Positions 1 to 7,631 of a stretch of 64,000 nucleotides of DNA are shown piece after piece. The DNA comes from Streptomyces nigrescens (GTDB lineage: Bacteria; Actinomycetota; Actinomycetes; Streptomycetales; Streptomycetaceae): assembly GCA_024349765.1 (NCBI GenBank), contig AP026073.1, forward strand, positions 5,332,001 to 5,396,000. The letters run 5' to 3'. The position numbers and the translations under genes are program-made. The notes below the pieces were generated by a model that saw nothing but the letters and a program-made list of their open reading frames with translations, did no database searches and had not been told where the DNA came from. Position 1 is the stretch's first letter, and every line of letters begins with the position of its first letter.

Positions 1-852
1 GACCTGGTCCGGCTGGCCGCTCCGGTCACCAAGCGGGCCGAGCGGATCGAGGATCCCGCGCGCTTCCCGGGGGCTTTCCGTGAGGCCTTCCGGATCGCGC
101 GGGAGGGCCGTCCCGGCCCGGTGCTGATCGATGTCCCGGCCGATCTGGCGGTGGCGGAGATCGCATCCGACGCGGGGCGGGCCACCGGTGGCGGCCGGTG
201 GTCCGCCCCGCCGACCAGGGCGGCGGCGCCCGCGGGCCTGACGGCGGACCGTGGTGGGCATGCCGACCCCGGTACCGTCCGCGGGGCGCCGCCCTGGTTC
301 CTCGCGGAGCTCGCCGCGGTCTTCGGGACCGGACACGACGCGGCAGCCGCGTCGGACACGTACCTGGTCGGCGGCCCCCTGCACGCACCGTCCGCCGCCG
401 GGCCGGGCGGATCCCGGCTGCAGCACCTCTACGGCCGCAGCGGTCCGCCCGGCTGGGAGGTCCCGGCCGCGATCGGGGTCCGCAAGGCCCTGGACGGCAG
501 GGGTGAGCGGGACGCCGAGGTCGTCGTGGTCCTCGACGGCGACGGTTTCCCGTCCCTGTCCGGGGAACTGGCGGCCGCGGCACGGTACGACGCCCCGATG
601 GTGCTGCTCCTGCACACCGCGGACCGGGCCGGCGAGGACTTCGCGGACCCCGTGAAGGTCGCCGAGGCGTACGGCTGCGCGGGCCGCGGCGTCGTCGATC
701 CGGCGGAGCTGCGCACGGCGGTCGAGTGGGCCCGCAAGGAGGCCGTCTCCACCCGGCGGCCGGTCCTCGTCGACGTCCGGACCGGTCCCCCGGTACGCCT
801 TCCCGGCGGACCGGCCGTCGAGCCGGTGCACGAGTACACCCACGGGCCCTAG
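1..852 (+). CDS. ThDP-dependent enzyme (acetolactate synthase/glyoxylate carboligase-like), 5'-truncated by window edge
   Basis: The frame is open from base 1, so the start lies outside the window; 283 residues are visible. The early part reads like the end of an N-terminal ThDP-binding domain (FREAFRIAREGRPGPVLIDVPADL region, residues about 26-50), as in acetolactate synthases and glyoxylate carboligase. The second recognisable part (from about residue 155) is a ThDP pyrophosphate-binding region with the GDG motif (VVLDGDG, near residue 178). Only about 100 residues separate these blocks, where the family usually has a central domain of about 150 or more, and the usual Asn-Asn after GDG is replaced by LLLHTADRAG. 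This looks like a shortened or diverged member whose activity cannot be assumed. The ATG-like start at base 121 is internal and should not be used. Confidence 0.75.
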   Translation, partial: DLVRLAAPVTKRAERIEDPARFPGAFREAFRIAREGRPGPVLIDVPADLAVAEIASDAGRATGGGRWSAPPTRAAAPAGLTADRGGHADPGTVRGAPPWFLAELAAVFGTGHDAAAASDTYLVGGPLHAPSAAGPGGSRLQHLYGRSGPPGWEVPAAIGVRKALDGRGERDAEVVVVLDGDGFPSLSGELAAAARYDAPMVLLLHTADRAGEDFADPVKVAEAYGCAGRGVVDPAELRTAVEWARKEAVSTRRPVLVDVRTGPPVRLPGGPAVEPVHEYTHGP

Positions 853-955
853 GCACCCCGCCGAGGTGCCCGGCCCCCGAACTTCCGGGCGGTGGCTGCG
901 CTGACACCTGTCCTGTCGCGCCCAGGCGCGGCCGCCGCCCGGAATACCCACCCAG

Positions 956-1028
956 GTTTGTTTCAACAAACTGTTGACGTTTGGTCGGAGCTCTTCTTAC
1001 GCTCCGACATGCGGAAGTCAACTTCCGC
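956..1028 (+). promoter_or_regulatory. Catalase promoter with three perfect inverted repeats
   Basis: Three perfect inverted repeats follow one another upstream of the catalase start. They are GTTTGTT/AACAAAC (956-962, 965-971), TCGGAGC/GCTCCGA (985-991, 1001-1007) and GCGGAAGT/ACTTCCGC (1011-1018, 1021-1028). A -35-like TTGACG lies at 974-979 with a weak TTACGC/TACGCT -10 near 997-1003. The first repeat abuts the -35, the second covers the -10, and the third ends 21 bases before the start codon. Fur-family CatR/FurA-type peroxide regulators bind such palindromes at catalase promoters in actinomycetes. Which regulator acts here is inference. Confidence 0.6.
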
Positions 1029-1049
1029 GCTCTCGTACGGAAGGTCACC

Positions 1050-2507
1050 ATGTCGAAGCCCACGCTGACGACCGAGTCCGGCGCCCCGGTCGCCGACAAC
1101 CAGAACTCCTCCACCGCCGGCGTCGGCGGCCCGATCATCCTCCAGGACCAGCACCTGCTGGAGAAGCTCGCCCGCTTCAACCGCGAGCGCATCCCGGAGC
1201 GCGTCGTGCACGCCCGCGGGTCCGGCGCGTACGGCTACTTCGAGGTGACCGACGACGTCACGGCCTTCACCCGGGCCGACTTCCTGAACACCGTCGGCAA
1301 GCGGACCGAGACGTTCCTTCGCTTCTCGACCGTCGCCGACAGCCTCGGCGGCCCGGACGCGGCCCGCGACCCGCGCGGCTTCGCCCTCAAGTTCTACACC
1401 GAGGAGGGTAACTACGACCTCGTCGGCAACAACACCCCGGTGTTCTTCATCAAGGACCCGATCAAGTTCCCCGACTTCATCCACTCGCAGAAGCGCGACC
1501 CCTTCACGGGCAAGCAGGAGCCGGACAACGTCTGGGACTTCTGGGCGCACGCCCCCGAGGCCACCCACCAGATCACCTGGCTCATGGGCGACCGCGGCAT
1601 CCCGGCCTCCTACCGCCACATGAACGGCTACGGCTCGCACACCTACCAGTGGACGAACGCCGAGGGCGAGGCCTTCTTCGTCAAGTACCACTTCAAGACC
1701 AACCAGGGCATCCGCTCGCTGAGCAGCGAGCAGGGCGCCGAGCTGGCGGGCAAGGACCCCAACAGCCACCAGACCGACCTGCTGCAGTCCATCGAGCGGG
1801 GCGTGTACCCCTCCTGGACGCTCTACGTGCAGATCATGCCGGCGGCCGAGGCGGCCGACTACCGCTTCAACCCGTTCGACCTGACGAAGGTGTGGCCGCA
1901 CGCGGACTACCCGCTGCAGCGGGTCGGCCGGCTGGTCCTGGACCGCAACCCCGACAACGTCTTCGCCGAGGTCGAGCAGTCCGCCTTCTCGCCGAACAAC
2001 TTCGTGCCCGGCATCGGCCCGTCCCCGGACAAGATGCTCCAGGGCCGGCTGTTCGCCTACGCCGACGCGCACCGCTACCGCCTGGGCGTCAACCACACCC
2101 AGCTGCCGGTGAACGCCCCCAAGGCGACCAAGGCCAACAACTACGGCCGGGACGGCCTGATGGCGACCAACGCCTACGGCCGGCACGCCAAGAACTACGA
2201 GCCGAACTCCTACGACGGTCCGGCGCAGACGAACGAGGCGCTCTCCGCCCCGCTCGCCGTCGCCGGCTACACCGGCACCCACGAGGCGCCGCTGCACACC
2301 AAGGACGACGACTTCTTCCAGGCCGGTGAGCTCTACCGCCTGATGTCCGAGGACGAGAAGAAGCGCCTGGTGGACAACATCGCCGGCGGTCTGTCCCAGG
2401 TCAGCCGCGACGACGTGATCGAGAAGAACCTCGCCCACTTCCACGCCGCCGACCAGGACTACGGCAAGCGCGTCGAGGCCAGGGTCCGCGAGCTGCGCGA
2501 GGACTGA
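1050..2507 (+). CDS. katA: Monofunctional haem catalase
   Basis: A 485-residue protein, the normal size for a small-subunit (clade 3) catalase, which converts hydrogen peroxide to water and oxygen in the cytoplasm. Visible active-site features are the distal His54 in [10 protein letters not shown], Asn127 in [11 protein letters not shown], and the proximal haem ligand Tyr337 in [12 protein letters not shown]. The start at 1050 is chosen because a purine-rich site (ggaagg, 1039-1044) precedes it and the protein then begins [11 protein letters not shown] as in related catalases; the frame is open upstream to 981, but that extension crosses the inverted repeats. The gene stands alone with its own promoter and a strong terminator after the stop, and no regulator gene is adjacent. 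Confidence 0.96.
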   Translation: MSKPTLTTESGAPVADNQNSSTAGVGGPIILQDQHLLEKLARFNRERIPERVVHARGSGAYGYFEVTDDVTAFTRADFLNTVGKRTETFLRFSTVADSLGGPDAARDPRGFALKFYTEEGNYDLVGNNTPVFFIKDPIKFPDFIHSQKRDPFTGKQEPDNVWDFWAHAPEATHQITWLMGDRGIPASYRHMNGYGSHTYQWTNAEGEAFFVKYHFKTNQGIRSLSSEQGAELAGKDPNSHQTDLLQSIERGVYPSWTLYVQIMPAAEAADYRFNPFDLTKVWPHADYPLQRVGRLVLDRNPDNVFAEVEQSAFSPNNFVPGIGPSPDKMLQGRLFAYADAHRYRLGVNHTQLPVNAPKATKANNYGRDGLMATNAYGRHAKNYEPNSYDGPAQTNEALSAPLAVAGYTGTHEAPLHTKDDDFFQAGELYRLMSEDEKKRLVDNIAGGLSQVSRDDVIEKNLAHFHAADQDYGKRVEARVRELRED

Positions 2508-2530
2508 CGGGAGGTCAGCCTCCTCGCGCA

Positions 2531-2575
2531 CTCCGTACCGGCCGGCCCGTTGAGGGGTGGTCGGCCGGTACGGAG
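2531..2575 (+). terminator. Terminator hairpin after catalase
   Basis: A perfect 14-bp inverted repeat (arms CTCCGTACCGGCCG at 2531-2544 and its complement at 2562-2575) with a 17-base loop, starting 24 bases after the catalase stop. There is no T tract, which is common for Streptomyces terminators. Confidence 0.75.
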
Positions 2576-2586
2576 AGGTAGCGCGA

Positions 2587-2669
2587 GCTCCGCGGTCACC
2601 GGGGAGTCCAGTGCGGTGGCAGTGCTCGCCCGCTAGGGAAGGGCGAGCCACCTCCCCGCACCGCGGAGC
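2587..2669 (+). other. Complex nested hairpin in intergenic region
   Basis: Outer arms GCTCCGCGGT (2587-2596) and ACCGCGGAGC (2660-2669) are perfectly complementary over 10 bp. Inside them GGGGAG (2601-2606) can pair with CTCCCC (2652-2657), and GCTCGCCC (2624-2631) with GGGCGAGC (2641-2648). The nesting suggests a structured RNA or a second terminator. No reading frame in it looks real. Confidence 0.45.
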
Positions 2670-2765
2670 CCGCCTGCTCCCCCTTCCCACCCCTCCCCCA
2701 GACTCCGTCCGGCGGTGCGATGTCCCGTCGCGCCCAACTCTCGCACTGTCGGACGGGAACCACCG

Positions 2766-2809
2766 CACAGGGCCCGGCATCCGTACGGTCACGGATCCCG
2801 GGCCCTGTG
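2766..2809 (+). terminator. Very stable hairpin between catalase and the zinc-ribbon gene
   Basis: Arms CACAGGGCCCGG (2766-2777) and CCGGGCCCTGTG (2798-2809) continue inward, after a single C-C mismatch, into ATCCGT/ACGGAT around a 6-base loop. That makes an 18-bp stem. It could insulate the downstream gene. The rest of 2670-3010 shows no further gene. Confidence 0.55.
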
Positions 2810-3010
2810 TCGTGCCCGGGCCCCGACCCGCTCCGTTGTGTACGCCGCCGTGCGCCGACGTGCGCGCCGCGTGCGCCGTCGTTTCCTCCGCGGAATCTTC
2901 CCGCCCCGCGCCCTCTCGCCGTAATTCGGCCCACGGCACCCTTCTTTGCGGAGACTATGGGGGCAGCAGCAGAACCCGACTGCCTGCCGCCCTACCGCCA
3001 GGAGCCGACC

Positions 3011-3748
3011 ATGGCCGACAGCGTGCCGGTGCGGTGCCCCACGTGCCGCCGCGAGAACGCTTTCACCCCGCCCACCTTCCCGTGCGCATGCGGTGCCCCG
3101 CTGACCATGCCCGTGCTGCGCGGCGGGGTGCCGGTCGAGATACTGCACCGCACCTGGCAGGCGTCCTGGGTGGAGGTGCGCTGCGACGTGTGCGGGCGGC
3201 ACGACGAATGGCCGGCGCCGGAGTCCGGCTGCGTGTGCGGCACGGTGGTCCGGGTCCCGGTCGTCCCGGCGCCCACCCCGCCCCCGCCGAACTTCCCCTC
3301 GCCCGGGCGGCCGGCCGCCGAGGCACCACCCGCCGCCGAGCCCCGGCGCGCGGTCCTGCGGCCGGCCTTCCGGCCGGTGACGATCCGTACCGCCCGTGAC
3401 TGCGTCACCGCCGCCCAGCAGTACTTGAAGTGGCTGGGCTACGCCGACGTCGCCCGGGCCCAGGAACGCACCGCCGCCGGCGTGGACCTGCGGGGCACCG
3501 GCGTGGTGGCCCAGGTCGACCCGACCACCCGCGCCACCCAGCTCCGCGAGATCGAGTGCGTCTGGCTCAACGGCCTCAACGACTCGGCCATCGCGGTCTT
3601 CTTCTCGCTCGCCGGCTACGCCAGGGACGCCCGGACGCGCGCCGACGAACTGCACATCCCGCTGTTCGTCATGGACCTCACGGGCACCCCGCAGCCGGTC
3701 AACGACCCGGCCGACGAGCTGATCAGGTACGGCGCGGCACAGCCGTGA
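3011..3748 (+). CDS. Zinc-ribbon protein with Mrr-like C-terminal domain, function unknown
   Basis: A 245-residue protein. The N-terminal third has cysteine pairs of treble-clef/zinc-ribbon style: CPTC, CACG, CDVC and CVCG within the first 80 residues. A proline/alanine-rich linker follows. The C-terminal part (about 120-240) has a restriction-endonuclease-like pattern: AAQQYLKWLGY, a VDLRGTGVVAQVD strand pair, then IECVWLNG and a predicted helix. This resembles the Mrr-like nuclease fold, but the catalytic D-QxK signature is not clear, so nuclease activity is uncertain. The start at 3011 has GGAG at 3001; an in-frame ATG at 2957 is a weaker alternative. Its 3' end overlaps the convergent regulator gene by 26 bp. 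Confidence 0.75.
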   Translation: MADSVPVRCPTCRRENAFTPPTFPCACGAPLTMPVLRGGVPVEILHRTWQASWVEVRCDVCGRHDEWPAPESGCVCGTVVRVPVVPAPTPPPPNFPSPGRPAAEAPPAAEPRRAVLRPAFRPVTIRTARDCVTAAQQYLKWLGYADVARAQERTAAGVDLRGTGVVAQVDPTTRATQLREIECVWLNGLNDSAIAVFFSLAGYARDARTRADELHIPLFVMDLTGTPQPVNDPADELIRYGAAQP

Positions 3749-4682
3749 GCCCGCCGCCCCCGACACCGCCTACGAGCCGCCGCAGCGCACCGGCGGACGG
3801 CGATCCCGGCTCGGCGTGATAGATCACCACCCGCTGCCCCGGGTCGTCCGGCAGGGTCAGCAACTCATCGGTGAGCGTGAGCGGACCGACGACCGGGTGG
3901 CGGTAGTCCCGGGCATGGGTGGCGCAGGTGCGTACCGGGTGCTCCGCCCACAACGCCTCGAACTCCGTGCTGCCCCGGCGGAGTTCGGCGATGAGTCCGG
4001 TGAGTTGTGGCGCGTCCGGCCACCGCCCGGCGATCAGCCGCAGATCGCCGACCGTGTCGCGGGCCTTGGCCGCCCGGTCCGCATACAGCGCCCGGGTGCG
4101 CGGATCGAAGAACATCATCCGCGCGACGTTCGGACGCGCGGTGGCGTCGCGGGTCCCCGGGGTGGCGTCGTGGGTTCCCTGGGTGGCGTCGCGGGCTCCC
4201 TGGGTGGCAGCGGGGGCGTCCGGGGCGTCGAAAGGCAGGTGCCCGGCCAGCAGCGCATGCCCCGCATGGTTCCAGGCGAGTACGTCCACGAAGCGGCCCA
4301 GCACCAGCGCCGGGGTGTCCCCCAGCGATGCGATCATGTTCCGTACCGACGGCCGCAGCCGCTCCTCGGCGGCCGCTTCCGCTCCGGGTCCGCCACCGCC
4401 CTCGGGGCGGGCCAATCCGTACAGATGCCGCCGTTCGGTCCCGTCCAGCCGCAGCACCCGGGCGAGCGCGTCCAGGACGGCGTCCGAGGCGCCGGCGGCC
4501 GCGGTGCCCTGTTCCAGCCGGGTGTAGTAGCCCGGGCTGATTCCGGCGAGCCGCGCCAGCTCCTCCCGGCGCAGCCCCGGCACCCGCCGCCGACCGCCGT
4601 GGTCCGGCAGCCCGACGTCCTGTGGGGCGAGCCGCGCTCGCCGGCTCCGCAGGAATTCCCCCAAGTCCGGCCCGTGATCCAT
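3723..4682 (-). CDS. XRE-family regulator with MmyB-like ligand-binding domain
   Basis: A 319-residue protein. The N-terminal helix-turn-helix (about residues 10-80) contains the typical RRVPGLRREELARLAGISPGY stretch, followed by YTRLEQG. The C-terminal part matches the MmyB-like domain that binds small hydrophobic ligands (DVLAWNHAGHALL, FFDPRTRALYADR, GSPSAGALRRL end). This family commonly represses a neighbouring short-chain dehydrogenase gene, and one lies divergently 112 bp away. The start codon is the complement of 4680-4682 (MDHGPDLGEFLRSRR). In the ligand domain there is an in-frame run of four 21-bp units (4141-4224) that encodes degenerate heptads of type DATQGTR, an unusual insertion for this fold. 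Confidence 0.88.
   Translation of the reverse strand: MDHGPDLGEFLRSRRARLAPQDVGLPDHGGRRRVPGLRREELARLAGISPGYYTRLEQGTAAAGASDAVLDALARVLRLDGTERRHLYGLARPEGGGGPGAEAAAEERLRPSVRNMIASLGDTPALVLGRFVDVLAWNHAGHALLAGHLPFDAPDAPAATQGARDATQGTHDATPGTRDATARPNVARMMFFDPRTRALYADRAAKARDTVGDLRLIAGRWPDAPQLTGLIAELRRGSTEFEALWAEHPVRTCATHARDYRHPVVGPLTLTDELLTLPDDPGQRVVIYHAEPGSPSAGALRRLVGGVGGGGLTAVPRRT
4141..4224 (-). repeat. Four 21-bp tandem units inside the XRE regulator gene
   Basis: Units begin at 4141, 4162, 4183 and 4204, each starting GTGGC on the plus strand. They encode heptads such as DATQGAR, DATQGTH and DATPGTR on the minus strand. The 21-bp period keeps the frame, so copy number could vary without breaking the protein. 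Confidence 0.75.
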
Positions 4683-4794
4683 GCGTTCAGTGTGCCGGGG
4701 CGGACGCAGCCTGCACCTGACAGGGGTAGGAACGGCGTTCCTGCCCTCCACAGGGGGCTGGGTAACCGGGCGGCGGCGCGGCAGCATCGTGCCC

Positions 4795-5424
4795 ATGCCT
4801 CTGAAGATCATCGTCATCGGTGCGACCGGCACGCTCGGCAGTGCGGTCGCCCGCCATCTGACGGCCCGCGGACACGAGGTCGTGCGGGCCGCGCGCCGCG
4901 GCCCGGTCCCGGTCGACCTGGCCGATCCGGTCTCCCTCGACGCGCTCTTCGCCACCGTGCGGGACGTGGACGCCGTGATCTGCTGCGCCGCGAGCGGCCG
5001 GCTGACGTCCCTGGACTCCCCCTCCGACGAGGAGTTCACCACCGGCCTGGACGGCAAACTCCTCGGCCAGGTCCACCTCGTCCGGCGTGCGCTGCACCAT
5101 CTGCGGGACGGTGGTGCGGTCATCCTGACCAGCGGCACCTTCGCCGAGCCGACGCCGGGCGGCGCATTCGGCGCACTGGTCAACGCCGGCCTGGACGCCT
5201 TCGTACGGGCCGCGGCCGTCGAGCTCCCCCGCGGGCTGCGGCTCGACGTGGTCAGCCCCGGCTGGATCACCGAAACCCTCGCCGGTCTCGGTCTGGACCC
5301 GGCCGAGGGCACGCCCGCGGACGAGGTGGCCCGTGCGTACGTCGACCTCCTCGACACCCTGGTGCCGCGGGCCGCCGAAACCCGTTCGCCGCGCCCGGCG
5401 GAACCGGCGACACTGGCACAGTGA
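4795..5424 (+). CDS. Short-chain dehydrogenase/reductase
   Basis: A 209-residue SDR, slightly short for the family. The N-terminal NAD(P)-binding Rossmann motif is visible as IVIGATGTLGSAVA, followed by RAARRG, where an Arg often selects NADPH. A later VSPGWITETL segment matches the conserved SPG loop. The usual YxxxK catalytic pair is not obvious (the region reads GALVNAGLDAFVRAAA), which fits the atypical SDR subgroup often annotated as NAD(P)-binding protein. It is divergent from the MmyB-type regulator and is its likely target. Its stop codon overlaps the GTG start of the next gene, implying coupled translation. Confidence 0.85.
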   Translation: MPLKIIVIGATGTLGSAVARHLTARGHEVVRAARRGPVPVDLADPVSLDALFATVRDVDAVICCAASGRLTSLDSPSDEEFTTGLDGKLLGQVHLVRRALHHLRDGGAVILTSGTFAEPTPGGAFGALVNAGLDAFVRAAAVELPRGLRLDVVSPGWITETLAGLGLDPAEGTPADEVARAYVDLLDTLVPRAAETRSPRPAEPATLAQ

Positions 5425-5969
5425 TCATCGCTGCCCCGTCGCCCGCCGAGCTGCCCCTGCTGCGCGCCCTGGAACGCGCCGCCGGCGAGCCCTTCCGCCG
5501 CCACCTGGACATGGCTCCGGTGGCGGACGATGAACCGCCCTCGCCAGCCGAACTGACGAGGTATCAGCAAGCGGGTCGGGCTTTGGCGGCGTACGAGGGG
5601 GATGCGCGGGCCGCTTCCGTCCGTGGCCGGCCGATCGGCTATCTCCTCTGGGAGCCGGTCGACGGGTGCACCCACATCGAGCAGGTGTCGGTGCACCCGG
5701 ATCACTCCCGCCAGGGCATCGGGCGGGCCCTCATCGACCGGGCGGAGCGCGACGGCGGCTCGGCGCCGCTGACCCTGACCACCTTCGCCGAGGTGCCGTG
5801 GAACGCGCCGTACTACGCCCGCCTCGGCTTCCGGGTGCTCACCGAGGCCGAACTGACCCCCGGGCTCAGGGCGATCCGGGCGCGGGAAGCGGAGCTGGGT
5901 CTGGACCGCTGGCCGCGGGTGTGCATGCGCCGCGAGCCGGGCGTGCGGCCGGGGGCACGGCCCAGCTGA
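5421..5969 (+). CDS. GNAT-family N-acetyltransferase
   Basis: A 182-residue protein with the GNAT acetyl-CoA-binding motif A: EQVSVHPDHSRQGIGRALI (about residues 91-109), containing the Q-G-I-G pyrophosphate loop. The segment PWNAPYYARLGF matches motif B. The substrate is unknown. The GTG start at 5421 forms GTGA with the stop of the upstream SDR, so the two are probably one transcript. A small hairpin (CTGACG/CGTCAG, 5966-5980) sits at its stop and may end the transcript. Confidence 0.88.
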   Translation: MIIAAPSPAELPLLRALERAAGEPFRRHLDMAPVADDEPPSPAELTRYQQAGRALAAYEGDARAASVRGRPIGYLLWEPVDGCTHIEQVSVHPDHSRQGIGRALIDRAERDGGSAPLTLTTFAEVPWNAPYYARLGFRVLTEAELTPGLRAIRAREAELGLDRWPRVCMRREPGVRPGARPS

Positions 5970-6023
5970 CGGCGCGTCAGTCACTCAGGACAGTCGGAAA
6001 CATCACCCGCCCATAATGAGGAC

Positions 6024-6407
6024 ATGATCGACGCGAATGCGCTCCGGGACCACTGCCTGGCCTTCAACGGCGCGACCGAGGAGTTCCCCTTCCCGCGCCA
6101 CCAGGACGTCTGCACCTTCAAGGTCGGCGGCAAGATCTTCGCGCTGACGACGCTCACCGACACCCCGCTCACCGTGAGCCTCAAGTGCGACCCCGAGCTG
6201 GCCGAACGGCTGCGGGCGGCCCATCCGGAGGTGGTGCCCGGCTACCACCTCAACAAGCGGCACTGGAACACCGTTTCCCTGGCCGGAGCGCTGCCCGATC
6301 AGCTCGTCCGCGACATGATCGAGGACTCCTACGACCTGGTGGTCGCCTCGCTGCCGCGGGCCCAGCGGCTGCTGCTCGACTGGCCGGGCGAGTCGCGACG
6401 ACGCTGA
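6024..6407 (+). CDS. MmcQ/YjbR-family DNA-binding-like protein
   Basis: A 127-residue protein that fits the MmcQ/YjbR family in size and pattern: C-terminal NKRHWNTVSL and the final IEDSYDLVVASLP helix are typical. Proteins of this family have a double-wing CyaY-like fold and bind DNA in some cases; their cellular role is not established. It has an AT-rich upstream segment (taatgagg) with a GAGG site 5 bases before ATG. It is convergent with the hydrolase gene, with a short GC-rich hairpin (GCCCC/GGGGC near 6409-6421) between them. Confidence 0.85.
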   Translation: MIDANALRDHCLAFNGATEEFPFPRHQDVCTFKVGGKIFALTTLTDTPLTVSLKCDPELAERLRAAHPEVVPGYHLNKRHWNTVSLAGALPDQLVRDMIEDSYDLVVASLPRAQRLLLDWPGESRRR

Positions 6408-6476
6408 ACGCCCCGCGGGGGCGAACTCGCCCGCGCCGGGGGTGGTTTGTCGACTGCGACGGCACGGCCCGGTGAC

Positions 6477-7172
6477 TCACCGGCACTCGTCGAGCAGAAT
6501 CCGCGCCAGTTCCCGCGGTCGGGAGAACATCGGCCAGTGGCCGGTGTCCAGCTCGACCAGCCGCCAGTGCTCGCTCTTCAGCAGCTCGGCCACCTCGTCG
6601 CTCGGTTCGGGGCCGTCCAGCAGGCACTTGACGTACGTCGCCGGCAGGTCGCCGAGCGGGCGGGCCAGCACGGCGGGCTCGGTGAGCGTGGCTCCCGGGT
6701 GCGGGGTCGAGCCGCTCACGATCCGCGCGATCTGCGCGTCGTCGAGGCCCTGGCCCGCGTAGTCCGCCGCGGTGAGGGGCGCCCAGAAACCTCCGGTCTC
6801 GGCTATGGACGCCTCCACCATCGCGCGGCCGCTGGGCCAGGCGGACACGAACGACCCGCCGTTCACCGGGACGTTGGAGTCGACGAACACCACACGGGCC
6901 AGCCGGTCACCGATCCGCTCGGCGGCCTGGCCGACCGGTATGCCGGCGTAGCTGTGCCCCACCAGGACGACCTCGCGCAGATCACGCCGCGCGATCTCGT
7001 CGACGATGTCCTGGACGTGCGTCTGCTGTCCGGCCGGTACGCCCTGCTTCTCGGCGACTCCGGACAGTGTCACGGGATGGACGTCGTGGCCGGCCGCCCG
7101 CAGCTCCGCCGCCACCTCCTCCCACGCCCACGATCCGAGCCACGCCCCTGCTACCAATACGAATGCGGTCAT
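6477..7172 (-). CDS. Alpha/beta hydrolase
   Basis: A 231-residue alpha/beta hydrolase of the esterase/salicylate-binding-protein type. The nucleophile elbow GHSYAG is visible near residue 72. The start reads TAFVLVAGAWLGSWAWEEV, the strand and oxyanion region typical of this subgroup. The acid FVDSNVP and the terminal catalytic His (TGHWPMFSRP) are in place, so the Ser-Asp-His triad looks intact. The substrate is unknown. It is divergent from the broken Nudix gene with about 90 bp between them. Confidence 0.9.
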   Translation of the reverse strand: MTAFVLVAGAWLGSWAWEEVAAELRAAGHDVHPVTLSGVAEKQGVPAGQQTHVQDIVDEIARRDLREVVLVGHSYAGIPVGQAAERIGDRLARVVFVDSNVPVNGGSFVSAWPSGRAMVEASIAETGGFWAPLTAADYAGQGLDDAQIARIVSGSTPHPGATLTEPAVLARPLGDLPATYVKCLLDGPEPSDEVAELLKSEHWRLVELDTGHWPMFSRPRELARILLDECR

Positions 7173-7263
7173 GCCGGCAACGTAGCGGTGACCACTGACA
7201 ATCCGGTGCCGCGGTTCCGGTTCCGCGGCCGTCCGGCCGACGGGCCTCGCCTATGCTGCCCCG

Positions 7264-7607
7264 ATGCGAACTCCCCGGCAGGCCGCGCGGATCGCCGTAC
7301 TCGACCCCACCGGCGCGCTCTTCCTCTTCCGTTACGACAACGAGGAGGTGGGTGTGCACTGGGCGATGCCCGGTGGCGGGCTGGACCCCGGGGAGGCGCC
7401 GCGCACCGGTGCCCTGCGCGAGCTGGCCGAGGAGACCGGGGGTGGCCCCCGGCGGAGCTGGCCGCCACCGCCGATCCGCTCTGGCCGCCGCAGCTGCCCG
7501 AAATCCTCGCGCCGTGGCGCGACCCCGTCGGCCACGCCACGGGCGCCGCTCCCGCCTCCTCCCCGGCCCCTCCCCCGGTCGGCCTGGGGTACGTCCCCCA
7601 CGGCTGA
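7264..7607 (+). pseudogene. Nudix hydrolase with internal deletion and frame change
   Basis: The first 60 codons are a good Nudix N-terminus with an intact Nudix box (GGLDPGE, then REL and EETG, about residues 38-59). Directly after EETGGG the meaningful coding sequence moves to another frame: from about 7443 frame 3 reads GWPPAELAATADPLWPPQL and ends GLGYVPHG at 7607, which is the usual tail of Streptomyces Nudix proteins. The middle of the fold, roughly 40-60 residues, is missing. An internal deletion that shifted the frame explains this. The gene as it stands would make a 126-residue protein with a random tail, so it is probably non-functional. Confidence 0.7.
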
Positions 7608-7631
7608 TCCGGCCGGAAGGGCGGTCCCCGC

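Noticed and set aside
963..2939. Long minus-strand open frame (658 codons) across the catalase gene
   Set aside because: It is an antisense shadow typical of GC-rich DNA; the plus-strand catalase is certain and the antisense protein resembles nothing.
5267..5969. Extending the GNAT gene upstream to 3816
   Set aside because: The long open frame covers the MmyB regulator antisense and the SDR in another frame; the GTGA overlap at 5421 gives a natural start.
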